Notes: a model not told the origin generated them from the sequence alone. 30,524 nucleotides of DNA from JBDKTH01 sp964558295 (GCA_964558295.1 CAZLDQ010000049.1:1-30524), one strand, 5' to 3'; counted from the first letter of the stretch, positions 16,297-24,778 are shown. Numbers and translations are program-made.

Positions 16297-18204
16297 CTAC
16301 TTCGGCACGCCCTGGGTCATCAGGGCTTGCAACTCGGCGAGATGTTCGGCATACACGCCGCGGGGATCGGTGTTGTGGCGTTTGCAGAGCGAGGCGGCCA
16401 TGCCGACCACTTCGCCCATCATTCCGGTAGTCTTCTGCACACGGATCGTGCCGAGGGCCACGTGGGTTACGCTGATGTTGCGTCCGGCCATGAAGAGGTT
16501 TGGGATATTGCGGGAATAGAGACAACGGTAGGGAATCGCGTAGGGGTTGACTTTCTTGATCTTGGCGATCGAGCGAAACTCTTCACCGGGAAAGTCCTTG
16601 CTGTTGGCCGGCGAGGGATAGTGGAGGTCGAGGCCCCAGGTGGTGGTGACGGCCGCGTCTGGATAGGGTTTCGCTTCTTCCACGTCCTGCTGGCAGAGGA
16701 TCACATCGCCCAGCAGGCGGCGCCACTCGCGTTTGCCGCCGATGTAGGCGACCCAGGCCAGGCGGCGATTGGCATACTTGGCCTTGTCGGTCGCATGGTT
16801 CTTGAGATAGGCCCAGTTGCCGAAGGTCGCCCGCAGGGCGTGATCGCGGATCTCTTCGATCTGGCGGACCTGGTCCTTGGTCATGCCGGTTTCCCAATCC
16901 CAGTCGCCTTTGACCAGTCGCTGGCAGGTGCGGTCGTTGAACGTGACGGCCCAGGGACATTCTGGGAAGGGGACGGGGGACGATTCTTCCACCGAGTTCC
17001 ACTGGACTGACGTGCCCATGACCAGCCGGTCCGACTGCTCGGGGGCGAGCGACTCGCCTGTTTCCTGGCGGCTTTCCCGGCCGATGCGGAAGTCGGCCGC
17101 GGCCAGGAAACCGATTGTGCCGTCGCCCGTGGCATCGACGAACCACTTGCCGGGAAACCGCTGCTCGCAACCGGTTTGGATATGCCGGGCGATCACTGCG
17201 GTAATCCGGTCGCCCTCTTTTTCCACGTGGAAGGCGTGCTGGTTCAGGAACAGGTGGAGGTTCCTTTCGGCCTGGACGACGCGAAGCTTCTTGCCGTCTT
17301 CGTAGTTCGACGCGGGGCCGGCGTTGTGAATGCTTTTGACCGGGTCGAGGGCCAAGATCCGTTGGCTTTCGGGCAGGTCGGGATGGCGTTTGGCTTCGAG
17401 GAAGTGATAGTAGCCGACGGGGCTCATCTCTTCGACCAAGTTGCCCAAGGCCGGATAGGGGGGCAAATTGATCTTTCCCGACAGACCGACGCGGACTTCC
17501 GAACTGTTGTTGCCGCCGAGTACGGGCCGGTCCTGAATCAAGGCCACCTGGAGCCCGAGCCGGGCGGCGGAGACGGCCGCACACGCCCCGGCCATGCCGC
17601 CGCCAACGACCACCAAGTCGTAGCAGCCCGCATCGGGCGGCGTGTCGGGCAGGCCGAGCATCTTGCGGCGAAAGGCACGCATCGCCGGATCGCTGTTCGG
17701 AGGTGTAAACTCGGGATCGGCGGCAAACACGATCGCGTCGCAGCGCCCGTCAAAGCCGGTCAGGTCGTGCAGCGCCACGGTCGCCGACCGGCCGGCGATC
17801 TCGACCGTGCCGCCATCTTGCCAATGCCACTGGGCCCCTTCCGTACCAAAGACGGTCGGGAGCGGCTGGCTATCGACAAGCACCTGGAACTTGCCGGGCG
17901 CTCCCGGCGCATTCCAGGGAGCGACCCAGTCGCGCGTACGCACCCAAACCCGGTAGGTCCCTGCGGCAGGGAACTTGACGGTTGTGGCGGCGTCCTTGAC
18001 CGGCACGCCCAGCCCATGGGCCAGCACAAACGGCGAGCCCATCTCGTCCATCGCTTGCTGATCGATGACCCACCCGCCAGGCTCGGCAAAGCTCTCGGCT
18101 TCGACGAGGACGACGCCGGTAAGCGGTCCCTCCCCGGCAATCGCCGGGAGACCGACCAGGGAGGCGAGGAGGGCGAGGGCGGTTATGATCGGAATGCGTT
18201 TCAT
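16297..18204 (-). CDS. exported FAD-dependent oxidoreductase with N-terminal beta-sandwich-like domain
   Basis: A 635-residue protein. Residues 1-24 form a Sec-type signal peptide (MKRIP, hydrophobic core, AIAG). Residues about 28-163 look like a carbohydrate-binding or golvesin-type beta-sandwich (VEAESFAEPGGWV, TYRVWVRTRDW, FQVLVDSQPL). The rest is an FAD-dependent oxidoreductase domain of the FAD_oxidored type, with dinucleotide motif VVVGGGMAGACAA (198-210), LGGNNSSEVRVG (229-240) and VDATGDGTIG. The start at 18204 has GGAG 6 nt upstream and gives a clean signal peptide. Substrate unknown; probably oxidation of a sugar or glycoside outside the cytoplasm. The flavin domain behind a Sec rather than a Tat signal is notable. 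Confidence 0.88.
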   Translation of the reverse strand: MKRIPIITALALLASLVGLPAIAGEGPLTGVVLVEAESFAEPGGWVIDQQAMDEMGSPFVLAHGLGVPVKDAATTVKFPAAGTYRVWVRTRDWVAPWNAPGAPGKFQVLVDSQPLPTVFGTEGAQWHWQDGGTVEIAGRSATVALHDLTGFDGRCDAIVFAADPEFTPPNSDPAMRAFRRKMLGLPDTPPDAGCYDLVVVGGGMAGACAAVSAARLGLQVALIQDRPVLGGNNSSEVRVGLSGKINLPPYPALGNLVEEMSPVGYYHFLEAKRHPDLPESQRILALDPVKSIHNAGPASNYEDGKKLRVVQAERNLHLFLNQHAFHVEKEGDRITAVIARHIQTGCEQRFPGKWFVDATGDGTIGFLAAADFRIGRESRQETGESLAPEQSDRLVMGTSVQWNSVEESSPVPFPECPWAVTFNDRTCQRLVKGDWDWETGMTKDQVRQIEEIRDHALRATFGNWAYLKNHATDKAKYANRRLAWVAYIGGKREWRRLLGDVILCQQDVEEAKPYPDAAVTTTWGLDLHYPSPANSKDFPGEEFRSIAKIKKVNPYAIPYRCLYSRNIPNLFMAGRNISVTHVALGTIRVQKTTGMMGEVVGMAASLCKRHNTDPRGVYAEHLAELQALMTQGVPK

Positions 18205-18841
18205 AAGGTGCTCCACGTTTTTCGTCAACCATTCAGGAAGTCCTCCCCGGAAAAATTTCTCCCAGGGGATGGCAGAACTCCAATATCTACGTATCTACGG
18301 GGCTGCTCCTCCAACAACCCACCTGGACCGGTTTGCTTCGATCGAGAATGCAGAGCAGGGGGGGATAAGCCCGTTTCGGAAAAAGCACTGGCGGGACGCC
18401 TGTGGTACGCAAGTCATGTTGTCATCCATTCGCTTTTGCTCGATCATTTGCAGACTCCGTTTTCGGGCTCGATCCTCGGAGGACAAGCCAATCCGGCGGG
18501 GCTTCCACGAACAGTCCCTATAGGGAACGCCCTCTGTGGCGTTTCGTCGTCTCCATTGGCCGGAATGCCACAACGGGCATTCCGACAGGTTTCGTTCGCT
18601 CAACCTCTTCCGAGAGTCTACCAGACGGAAAGGTCGGTTTGCGAGGTTTTTTTTTGGGCCATTTTGGGATACTGCACTTTCTAAGAACCGGTGAGATCGT
18701 CCGGCCAGTTGGATGAGTTGTTTGGCGAACTATTGGGCATGGATCTGGGCGACGGCCTCTTGGATCCGCGCGTGTCGCTTCACCTCTATCAGGTTGGGAG
18801 AGGCTAGGCACCTCCAGACTGTCCAACAGGCTCGGCATACG
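18205..18841. other. gene-poor stretch upstream of the FAD oxidoreductase
   Basis: No convincing coding region. Open frames on both strands lack ribosome-binding sites and recognisable domains. It holds a cluster of hairpins (18515-18584), a run of nine T (18647-18655) and the terminator of the neighbouring Gfo/Idh/MocA gene at its right edge. The promoter of the FAD gene should lie near 18220-18300, but I see no strong match. Confidence 0.5.
18515..18584. repeat. cluster of three adjacent inverted repeats
   Basis: TCCCTATAGGGA (18515-18526) is a 12-bp palindrome. AACGCC-N6-GGCGTT (18526-18543) and CGGAATGCC-N6-GGCATTCCG (18561-18584) are perfect hairpins. The three follow each other within 70 bp of non-coding DNA. 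This resembles an interspersed palindromic repeat element; I cannot check copy number from this window. Confidence 0.5.
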
Positions 18842-18875
18842 AAAAAAGCCACGGGCGCGATTGCGCCCGTGGCTT
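18842..18875 (-). terminator. rho-independent terminator of the Gfo/Idh/MocA gene
   Basis: Read on the minus strand, the 13-bp stem AAGCCACGGGCGC with a 4-nt loop and its complement is followed by a run of T (18842-18847). It begins 34 nt after the stop codon at 18909. The long GC stem and U tract are textbook. Confidence 0.85.
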
Positions 18876-18908
18876 GCGTGGGGTTCGTGCGCAGGACGGA
18901 GCCGGGGG

Positions 18909-20279
18909 TTACACCTTGATTTCGTAGCCCTTGCGGCTTTCGCGGGCGAGGAACGCATTGGCTTCTGCATCGCCGATGATTTCGCGTTTGACGGGGTCCC
19001 AATTCAGCGCGCGGCCCAGACGCATCGCGATGTTCGACAGGTGGCAGATTTCGAGCATTCGGTTGTGCGACCAGACGTCGGAAATCGGCTGCTTGCGCGA
19101 CTGCATCGACTCGATGAAGTTGATGCTATGGTTCGCGGGGACCGGTCCGCCGTAGAGTTTTTCGATGGCTCCGTCCGGCAGCGGGTTGCTCTTGAGATCC
19201 TCGACCGGCGCGCCGGTGATTTTCCCGCGGTTGACGAAGAACCGGCCATCGGTCCCCTCGAAGAGAATACCGTTATCTCCTTCACTGGTAATGATCAGTT
19301 CCACACCGCCGGGCATGTCGGCCCGGAGGGTGAATTGGGTGGCCACATTGTAGCGATCGTTCACGACGGGGTAGCCGTTCTTGTACTCGCAACCCAAGGT
19401 GTACTGCAGGGGCGTCACCTTGCTCGGCCCGGTGGCCGTGGCGTTGAGGGCCCAGCAGGCGATGTCGACGTGATGGGCGCCCCAGTCGGTGAGTTTGCCG
19501 CCGGAGTATTCGTGCCAATCGCGGAAGGAGTAGTGGCAGTTGCTGTAGAGCGGGACACCGCCGCCGTAGCCTTTGCGGATCTCAGGGAGTGCCCGATAAT
19601 CGACCTTCGGCGCCGGCCCGAGCCAGAAATCCCAATCGAGTCCCTCAGGAACCGGAGCCACGGGAATCACGGGCGAAGGCGTCATGCCGTTGATGCCGCA
19701 GGTAACCTTCTTGACCGTGCCGATGCGTCCGGCATGAACCAAGGCGACCGCCAGCAGGAAGCGTTGGCCGATCTCGGTCCGCTGCATGGTGCCGACCTGG
19801 AACACCCGGCCGGTCTGTTTGACCACTTTCTCGATCAACTTCCCTTCGTCGATCGTCAGCGTGAGCGGTTTCTCGCAGTAGACGTCCTTGCCGGCATACA
19901 TCGCTTCGACGGCGATTTTCGTGTGCCAGTGATCGGGCGTGGCGATCATCACGGCATCCACGTCTTTGCGATCGAGGATCTTGCGATAGTCTTTGTAGGC
20001 CTCGGGCTTCTTGCCTTGCTTCTTCTCGGTCTTCTCGACGAATTCCGCCAACACCTTTGCATCGACATCGGCCAAGGCCGCGAAATCGGCGGTCGGAATC
20101 GTCTTTGAGGTAATGGCCCAGCCTTGATTGCGAAGCCCGATTGTCGCAAACACGGGGCGCGAGTTGGCCGACTGATAACCGAGGGCCCGATTGGCCGAGG
20201 GGAGCAGGATGCTGGCGGTTCCGGCAGCCGCAACACCCTGCAAGAATCGACGACGGGTAGTCTGGTGCTTGTTTGACAT
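18909..20279 (-). CDS. Tat-exported Gfo/Idh/MocA family oxidoreductase
   Basis: A 456-residue protein. The N-terminal twin-arginine signal TTRRRFLQGVAAAGTASILL suggests export in folded form. The NAD(P)-binding Rossmann domain follows: ATIGLRNQG, ATPDHWHTK (113-121) and the family hallmark YCEKP (134-138). The C-terminal substrate domain contains LTDWGAHHVDIACW, whose His is a likely catalytic residue. I chose the ATG at 20279 because the Tat motif starts there and AAGAGGA lies 9 nt upstream; an earlier start at 20390 has no support. Export of such proteins is typical of planctomycetes, where they probably act on sugars or cyclitols. Substrate unknown. The gene is monocistronic with its own terminator. 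Confidence 0.92.
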   Translation of the reverse strand: MSNKHQTTRRRFLQGVAAAGTASILLPSANRALGYQSANSRPVFATIGLRNQGWAITSKTIPTADFAALADVDAKVLAEFVEKTEKKQGKKPEAYKDYRKILDRKDVDAVMIATPDHWHTKIAVEAMYAGKDVYCEKPLTLTIDEGKLIEKVVKQTGRVFQVGTMQRTEIGQRFLLAVALVHAGRIGTVKKVTCGINGMTPSPVIPVAPVPEGLDWDFWLGPAPKVDYRALPEIRKGYGGGVPLYSNCHYSFRDWHEYSGGKLTDWGAHHVDIACWALNATATGPSKVTPLQYTLGCEYKNGYPVVNDRYNVATQFTLRADMPGGVELIITSEGDNGILFEGTDGRFFVNRGKITGAPVEDLKSNPLPDGAIEKLYGGPVPANHSINFIESMQSRKQPISDVWSHNRMLEICHLSNIAMRLGRALNWDPVKREIIGDAEANAFLARESRKGYEIKV

Positions 20280-20866
20280 GGTGTGGAATCCTCTTGGGGT
20301 GAGTGGAAGCAAGGTGTTCATCAAAAAGGCGGGATTTGGGACGATGCGAACCGCGGACTCGCCTTGCATCCCGCAGGGGGGGCGGCACAAGCCTACGAGT
20401 TTACATCTGGAGTCTTCTTATCTTGGTCCAGGCTAGACCCCTTACTATATCACAATCTTCGCCGACAGCTAGCATTTCTTGTCTTGGCCATTAGGGCGGG
20501 CAATACGTGCGCTGCACAGATGGATCGGTGTCCCTCGACGGGCGGGTATTTTTTGCGTATCACTCGCCCAGGTAGGTGAACCTGCGATGATCGGCCGGTC
20601 CCGCCCCTGCATAGCTTACCCCGTGAAAATACGGCGTGCCCGGAGTGTTTGAGGTTCGTCCGTTTCTGGCGAGGTTGCCAAGAGTTGCAATCGCCGTAAG
20701 AGCCTGCGCATGAGGGGGTTACAGCAATAGACCGGCGGCGGAACGCGAGTCGGCCGCGCCTGCGAACCAAGCCGCCCTTGGGGCCGGTTTTGGGGGAACG
20801 ACGGACCTGTCAGGGGGGCGCTTGGGGGGGGCACGGAGGTCGTTAGTCTTTTGTGGCTCCGGTGGT
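20280..20866. other. gene-free stretch between Gfo/Idh/MocA gene and the 81-aa gene
   Basis: No supported gene. The left part should carry the promoter of the minus-strand Gfo/Idh/MocA gene; a TATAGT box near 20445 is the only candidate and its -35 is poor. The right part (20780-20831) is a cluster of G runs. Confidence 0.45.
20780..20831 (+). other. G-run cluster with quadruplex potential
   Basis: Four runs of G of length 4, 5, 6 and 8 (20780-20783, 20792-20796, 20813-20818, 20824-20831) lie within 52 bp of non-coding DNA. They could form a G-quadruplex on the plus strand. They lie just downstream of the stop of the minus-strand 81-aa gene, whose transcript would carry the complementary C runs. 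Confidence 0.45.
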
Positions 20867-21112
20867 TCAGTGGCACAGTTCGCCACGCACTTCGAAGTCG
20901 TTGCTTCGCATCTGGGCCAGGAGGCGTCGGGCATCGGCACGGGAGGCCGTCAGCGTCTCGCGTCCATCGATGATGGCCCAACGGGCGTGCGGAAAACGGC
21001 CCTTCAGCCACCGCAAGGCCGCGTCGGAGATCGAGTGGATTCGATACTCGCCCCCATCCTTGCGAACCACGAAATCAGCGTGTTGTTCGGCGGCAGTGAG
21101 TCTTACAGGCAT
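20867..21112 (-). CDS. small hypothetical protein (81 aa)
   Basis: A short, charged, soluble protein that I do not recognise. It has a balanced composition, a predicted alternation of helix and strand (EYRIHSISDAALRWLKGRF, WAIIDGRETLTASRADARRL), and no signal peptide or membrane segment. An excellent AAAGGAGA (21119-21126) 6 nt before the ATG makes it likely to be translated. It stands alone between non-coding stretches. Nothing in the context indicates function. Confidence 0.65.
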   Translation of the reverse strand: MPVRLTAAEQHADFVVRKDGGEYRIHSISDAALRWLKGRFPHARWAIIDGRETLTASRADARRLLAQMRSNDFEVRGELCH

Positions 21113-21457
21113 AAGCGGTCTCCTTTCGCTTTATGGACTTCAAACGAGCACTCCCTTTCTCTTCCTTAGGAATCATACGCATCGGATGCGTGACGAAATA
21201 CCATCGGGAAACATGTCAATGCAGCGGCCCGCGTTGCGTCACGCTCGGGGACAACGCATCGGAAGGGGGTGGCGTTCAAGCAGGACTTGACCTGAGTCCT
21301 CATGGATAGCCATGGTGGAACCAGCAGAGTGAAGAGGACTTCCTATGATTCCAGTCCAAGCGATTAAGAAGAACGCGACGATTACGTTGCGTCGGTTTGA
21401 TGTCGACAATGCGCAGGCCAAAGGAATCCAAGCCAACCGCCCATTCCTGGCAAGAAG
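21113..21457. other. gap between the two small genes
   Basis: Contains the ribosome-binding site of the 81-aa gene and the perfect dyad ACGCATC-G-GATGCGT (21177-21191) about 65 bp upstream of it. ACGCATCGGA recurs near 21255. An open frame at 21345 on the plus strand is the complement of the 36-aa gene and is not believed. No other gene seen. Confidence 0.4.
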
Positions 21458-21568
21458 TCACTTCTTCTTGCTCACCTTTGCGGCAATCCGCGCCTTGTCC
21501 ATCTTCTTCCGCAGGTGGGCGAACTTGGTCGCCGGTTTGCGGACCGTTGGTCGTCCTTTTCCAGCCAT
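21458..21568 (-). CDS. 36-residue Lys/Arg-rich small protein
   Basis: A very short gene: it starts MAGKGRPTVRKPATK and ends KVSKKK. About 15 of 36 residues are Lys, Arg or His, with only one acidic residue, and no membrane segment is present. AAAGG 5 nt before the ATG supports translation. The composition suggests binding to nucleic acid or to the ribosome, but no family is recognised. It is transcribed in the same direction as the 81-aa gene about 345 bp downstream. Confidence 0.5.
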   Translation of the reverse strand: MAGKGRPTVRKPATKFAHLRKKMDKARIAAKVSKKK

Positions 21569-21949
21569 CGGTGCCTTTCTTTCTGACAGCTTCCAATTAT
21601 AACTATTACCTGGCGGCATTGCCGTTGTCCAGCAGAGGGGGACGCGGGGAGGGGAGAAGTCCCGGCATCCCTATACAAGCGTCCCGCCTGCGTGTACCTT
21701 AGGCAGCTTGACTGAGGCGCAGTCCGCAGCCTTCGTGGCGAGGCGGGATCTCTAGGTTACAGCACACAAGGGAGACGCCTGATGCTACGCCTCAGGCAAG
21801 ATGCCTGTCTCGGCAACGGCCAGGCAGATTTGCCCCAACCGACGACACTCGGCTCTGGCGTTTGGGATGGGAATAGACCATAATCGACGGAGGGGTATGA
21901 CGTTGCACATGATGACTGGGACATTCACCAGCAAGAGAGGATCATCGAG
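21569..21949. other. structured non-coding stretch upstream of the second Gfo/Idh/MocA gene
   Basis: No gene seen. It carries nested inverted repeats (21682-21807) and should hold the promoter of the plus-strand gene at 21950; a CATAAT-like box near 21880 is weak. Confidence 0.4.
21682..21807. repeat. nested inverted repeats in non-coding DNA
   Basis: TCCCGCCT (21682-21689) pairs with AGGCGGGA (21741-21748). GCCTGA (21777-21782) pairs with TCAGGC (21792-21797). CAGGCA (21793-21798) pairs with TGCCTG (21802-21807). The last two stems share bases and are mutually exclusive, so alternative folds are possible. It may be an interspersed repeat or a leader structure. Confidence 0.4.
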
Positions 21950-23257
21950 ATGAGCGAGCAGTCGTCGCGGAGGAGTTTTTTGTGCAAGTCGGCTCTGACC
22001 GGTGCGGCTCTGACTCTGCCATCACTGGTGCCCGGCCACGTGCTGGGCAAAGATGGCAGCACGCCTCCTAGTGACCGCGTGGTGTTCGGAGTGATCGGGA
22101 TCGGTCCCCGCTGCACATACGACCTGAAGGCGATGCTCCAGTTGGCCGACGTGCGGTGCGTTGCGATTGCCGACGTGCAGGCGAGCCGCCGCGACGCGGG
22201 GAAGCGTCTGGTCGACGAGCACTACGGGAACCAGGACCTGAAGCTCTATCGCGACTTCCGCGAGTTGCTCGACCGCAAGGACATCGATGCCGTGCTGATC
22301 GCCACCGGCGACCGCTGGCACGCTCCGGCGTCGATGATGGCCGCTGAGGCGGGCAAAGACATCTACAGCGAGAAGCCCTGCGGCTTGACGATCGACCTGT
22401 GCCAGCGATTGGATGAGACGATAAAACGCACCGGCCGGGTGTTCCAGGCGGGCACGCAGCGGCGGAGCGTGCCCAATTTCCAGCATGCCGTGCAAATGGC
22501 CCAGAACGGCAAGCTGGGCAAGCTTCACACGTTGTATGCCAGCGTCTACGCGCCGAGTATTTTGACGGAATGGCTCCCCGCCGAGCCGACGCCCGCCCCG
22601 GAAGTCTGCGACTGGAACTTGTGGCTGGGGCCGGCGCCGTGGCGTCCTTACAATGCGAAGTACGTCAGCGGCGGCTGGCGTGGCTATTGGGACTTCGATT
22701 CCGGAGCCCGACTGTTGGACTGGGGCGCGCACACGCTCGACCTGTGCCAATGGGCCAACCAGGCCGACGACACGATGCCGATCGAATACGAGCCGTTGAA
22801 GGACAAGATTATCTGCCGCTACGCCAACGGGGTCCAGTTGATCTTCGACTTCCTCCCGACGCCGTTCGGCAATCGCGAGCCTTTCTTTATCACGCAGCTT
22901 GGCACGTGTCCGGTGCGGTTCGAGGGGGACGCCGGCTCGGTGGAGACGGGCGATAGCGGCGAGATGGTGTTCAAGCCCGAATCGCTGGGGACGGATCTTC
23001 CTCCAGGAACGAAGCGTGTGCGCGGCCTTGACGTGTTGGCCCACGCCCGCAACTTCTTCGACTGTGTGAAGACACGCGACAAGCCGGTTTGCAATTCCTC
23101 GGTGATGCGACATTCCCACGTGGCCTGCCACGCGGCGGCCTTGTCGTGGATTCTCAACCGCAAGCTCCGTTTCGATCCGGCCAAGGAAGAGTTCCTTGAC
23201 GATGCCGAGGCCAACGGCCTGCGTTCGCGTCCTGAGCGGAATCCGTGGAAGGTGTAG
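21950..23257 (+). CDS. Tat-exported Gfo/Idh/MocA family oxidoreductase
   Basis: A 435-residue protein. The Tat signal is SSRRSFLCKSALTGAALTLPS (5-25). The Rossmann domain has FGVIGIGPR, IATGDRWHAP (117-126, where the usual TPDHWH is changed to TGDRWH) and YSEKPCGLTI (139-148). The C-terminal domain holds LLDWGAHTLDLCQW. AGAGGA lies about 8 nt before the ATG. It is followed after 3 nt by an MFS gene, so the two are probably co-transcribed and act on the same or linked substrates. It shares only family-level similarity with the Gfo/Idh/MocA protein at 18909-20279, so it is not a recent duplicate. Confidence 0.92.
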   Translation: MSEQSSRRSFLCKSALTGAALTLPSLVPGHVLGKDGSTPPSDRVVFGVIGIGPRCTYDLKAMLQLADVRCVAIADVQASRRDAGKRLVDEHYGNQDLKLYRDFRELLDRKDIDAVLIATGDRWHAPASMMAAEAGKDIYSEKPCGLTIDLCQRLDETIKRTGRVFQAGTQRRSVPNFQHAVQMAQNGKLGKLHTLYASVYAPSILTEWLPAEPTPAPEVCDWNLWLGPAPWRPYNAKYVSGGWRGYWDFDSGARLLDWGAHTLDLCQWANQADDTMPIEYEPLKDKIICRYANGVQLIFDFLPTPFGNREPFFITQLGTCPVRFEGDAGSVETGDSGEMVFKPESLGTDLPPGTKRVRGLDVLAHARNFFDCVKTRDKPVCNSSVMRHSHVACHAAALSWILNRKLRFDPAKEEFLDDAEANGLRSRPERNPWKV

Positions 23258-23260
23258 ACG

Positions 23261-24604
23261 ATGCGCAGGGCATTCGCGGCGGTGGGGAGATTCTGTCGCG
23301 AGCCCTCGTTGCCCGCCGACGAGCAACGGACGTATCGCCTGCACTTGGTCTACGCCCTGCTGGATGCGGCGGCGGGTGGAATCATTGCCAACGCACCGGT
23401 TGTGGCGATCAAGCAGATGGGCGCGCCGACTTGGCAACTTGGTCTGTCGCTGACGCTTTCGGGCGTGGGAATGATCGCCACGCTCTACCTGAGCCACTGG
23501 ATGGCGTCGAAACCGAAGATGCCTTTTGTTTTCTACCCGGGAATGGCCTGCGGGGTCTGCACCGGGGCGATGGCCCTCACCAGCAACTCGTTGTTGTTCT
23601 TGTTCTTGTCAGGGATGGGGTTGCTGTTCAGCACGCTTACCCGGCCGGCAATCGCCGCGGTGCTCCGGGCGAATTACTCGGTGACGCATCGCGGGCACGC
23701 GACGGGCGAAATCCGCAAATGGTCCTCGCTGGCCTTTCTGGTCGCCTACTTAGCGTCGGCCGGAGCCCTGGACCTGGTGGCGCAACACCCGATGACGATG
23801 GTGCGCTGCCTCGTTGTGCTGACCGGTCTGTTGAGCCTGGGGAGCCACGTCTGTTTCCGGCAAATCCACGTGCGGGAGACGATCAAGGAGGCGACGTTCG
23901 ATCTGCGGCCGAGACTGTTGGAGAGCTTGCGGGCGTCCGTTCGGGTCGTGGCACAAGACCGCCGCTATCGGCGGTACTTGCTGGTCTGTTTTCTCTACGG
24001 CTTCAGCGGGTCGATGTACGTCTCCTACCTTCCGGCGTTTTTTCAGAAGGACCTGCAATACAACTACGTGGAGTGTGCGTTGTTATTGGAGGTGATTCCC
24101 GGGCTGGCCTCGTTTGCCATGACCGGAGGGTTGGGTCGTTGGTTCGACCGGAGCAGTCCGTGGACGGCCTGGGCCTGGATCTGTGTGGCGTGGGGGCTTG
24201 ATCCGCTGTTGTTGGCGGCGACCCCGTTCTGCGCGAGGGCCATTCCGCTGGCCGCATCGTTCCTTCCCATCCTCGCGCGACTCAGTCGGGGATCCGTGCA
24301 AGGCGGCTCGTGGGTCCTCTGGTGGCAGATTGGCGTAAACCATTTTGCCACCTCAGCCGACCAGACCGGCCATTACCTGGGCATTCTCGTTTTCCTGAAC
24401 GGCCTGATGCGAATCCTGGCGCCTCCCGTGGGGGCGTGGGTCTTGTTCGCCACAGGCTCCTCCCGTCCCGCCCTCTTCCTCTGCGGCGGTCTCGGTGTGC
24501 TCTTGGCAGGCGGCTATGCCCTGATGCAAGCCAGACGAGAGTTGCGCGACAAAGGGCTGGTCACGATGGCTGATTTCGAGATGCAATGGAAGGAGGATGC
24601 TTAG
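23261..24604 (+). CDS. MFS transporter
   Basis: A 447-residue polytopic protein with about 12 hydrophobic helices split into two halves by a hydrophilic loop near residues 210-235 (RQIHVRETIKEATFDLRPRL). The first helix follows a 35-residue cytoplasmic N terminus. It keeps general features of the major facilitator superfamily but lacks a motif that would fix the substrate. The ATG is 3 nt after the upstream stop, so it is coupled to the Gfo/Idh/MocA gene. It may import the product of that exported oxidoreductase; this is inference from operon structure. Confidence 0.85.
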   Translation: MRRAFAAVGRFCREPSLPADEQRTYRLHLVYALLDAAAGGIIANAPVVAIKQMGAPTWQLGLSLTLSGVGMIATLYLSHWMASKPKMPFVFYPGMACGVCTGAMALTSNSLLFLFLSGMGLLFSTLTRPAIAAVLRANYSVTHRGHATGEIRKWSSLAFLVAYLASAGALDLVAQHPMTMVRCLVVLTGLLSLGSHVCFRQIHVRETIKEATFDLRPRLLESLRASVRVVAQDRRYRRYLLVCFLYGFSGSMYVSYLPAFFQKDLQYNYVECALLLEVIPGLASFAMTGGLGRWFDRSSPWTAWAWICVAWGLDPLLLAATPFCARAIPLAASFLPILARLSRGSVQGGSWVLWWQIGVNHFATSADQTGHYLGILVFLNGLMRILAPPVGAWVLFATGSSRPALFLCGGLGVLLAGGYALMQARRELRDKGLVTMADFEMQWKEDA

Positions 24605-24778
24605 CGTATGCGTTCCGGCGTCTGTGCGGATTGTGTGCAATAATTGAACCAAGCATACCTCCGCGCAGCGGGTTGGACTTGCTCGCCGTTGCGCCGCGAT
24701 CCCTGATGCCGTCAACCGCCGGGAATCCAGTTATACTGAACGTCTCGCTCGAAACAAACCAAGAAAGGAACCAACGCG

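Noticed and set aside
18402..18716. Open frames on both strands in the 18.3-18.7 kb gap
   Set aside because: Translations show no family features, starts lack ribosome-binding sites, and the frames cross palindromic repeats.
18721..18800. Possible remnant gene end (NLIEVKRHARIQEAVAQIHAQ) on the minus strand
   Set aside because: Only about 20 residues look protein-like, with no matching upstream part or known family. Chance is the simpler explanation.
21345..21602. 85-codon plus-strand frame with a hydrophobic stretch
   Set aside because: It is the complement of the 36-aa gene, whose ribosome-binding site and composition are better. The hydrophobic stretch follows from Lys codons on the other strand.
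22022..23497. 491-codon minus-strand frame opposite the second Gfo/Idh/MocA gene
   Set aside because: Shadow of a clear Tat-signal oxidoreductase. The translation is rich in His, Arg and Val with no domain.
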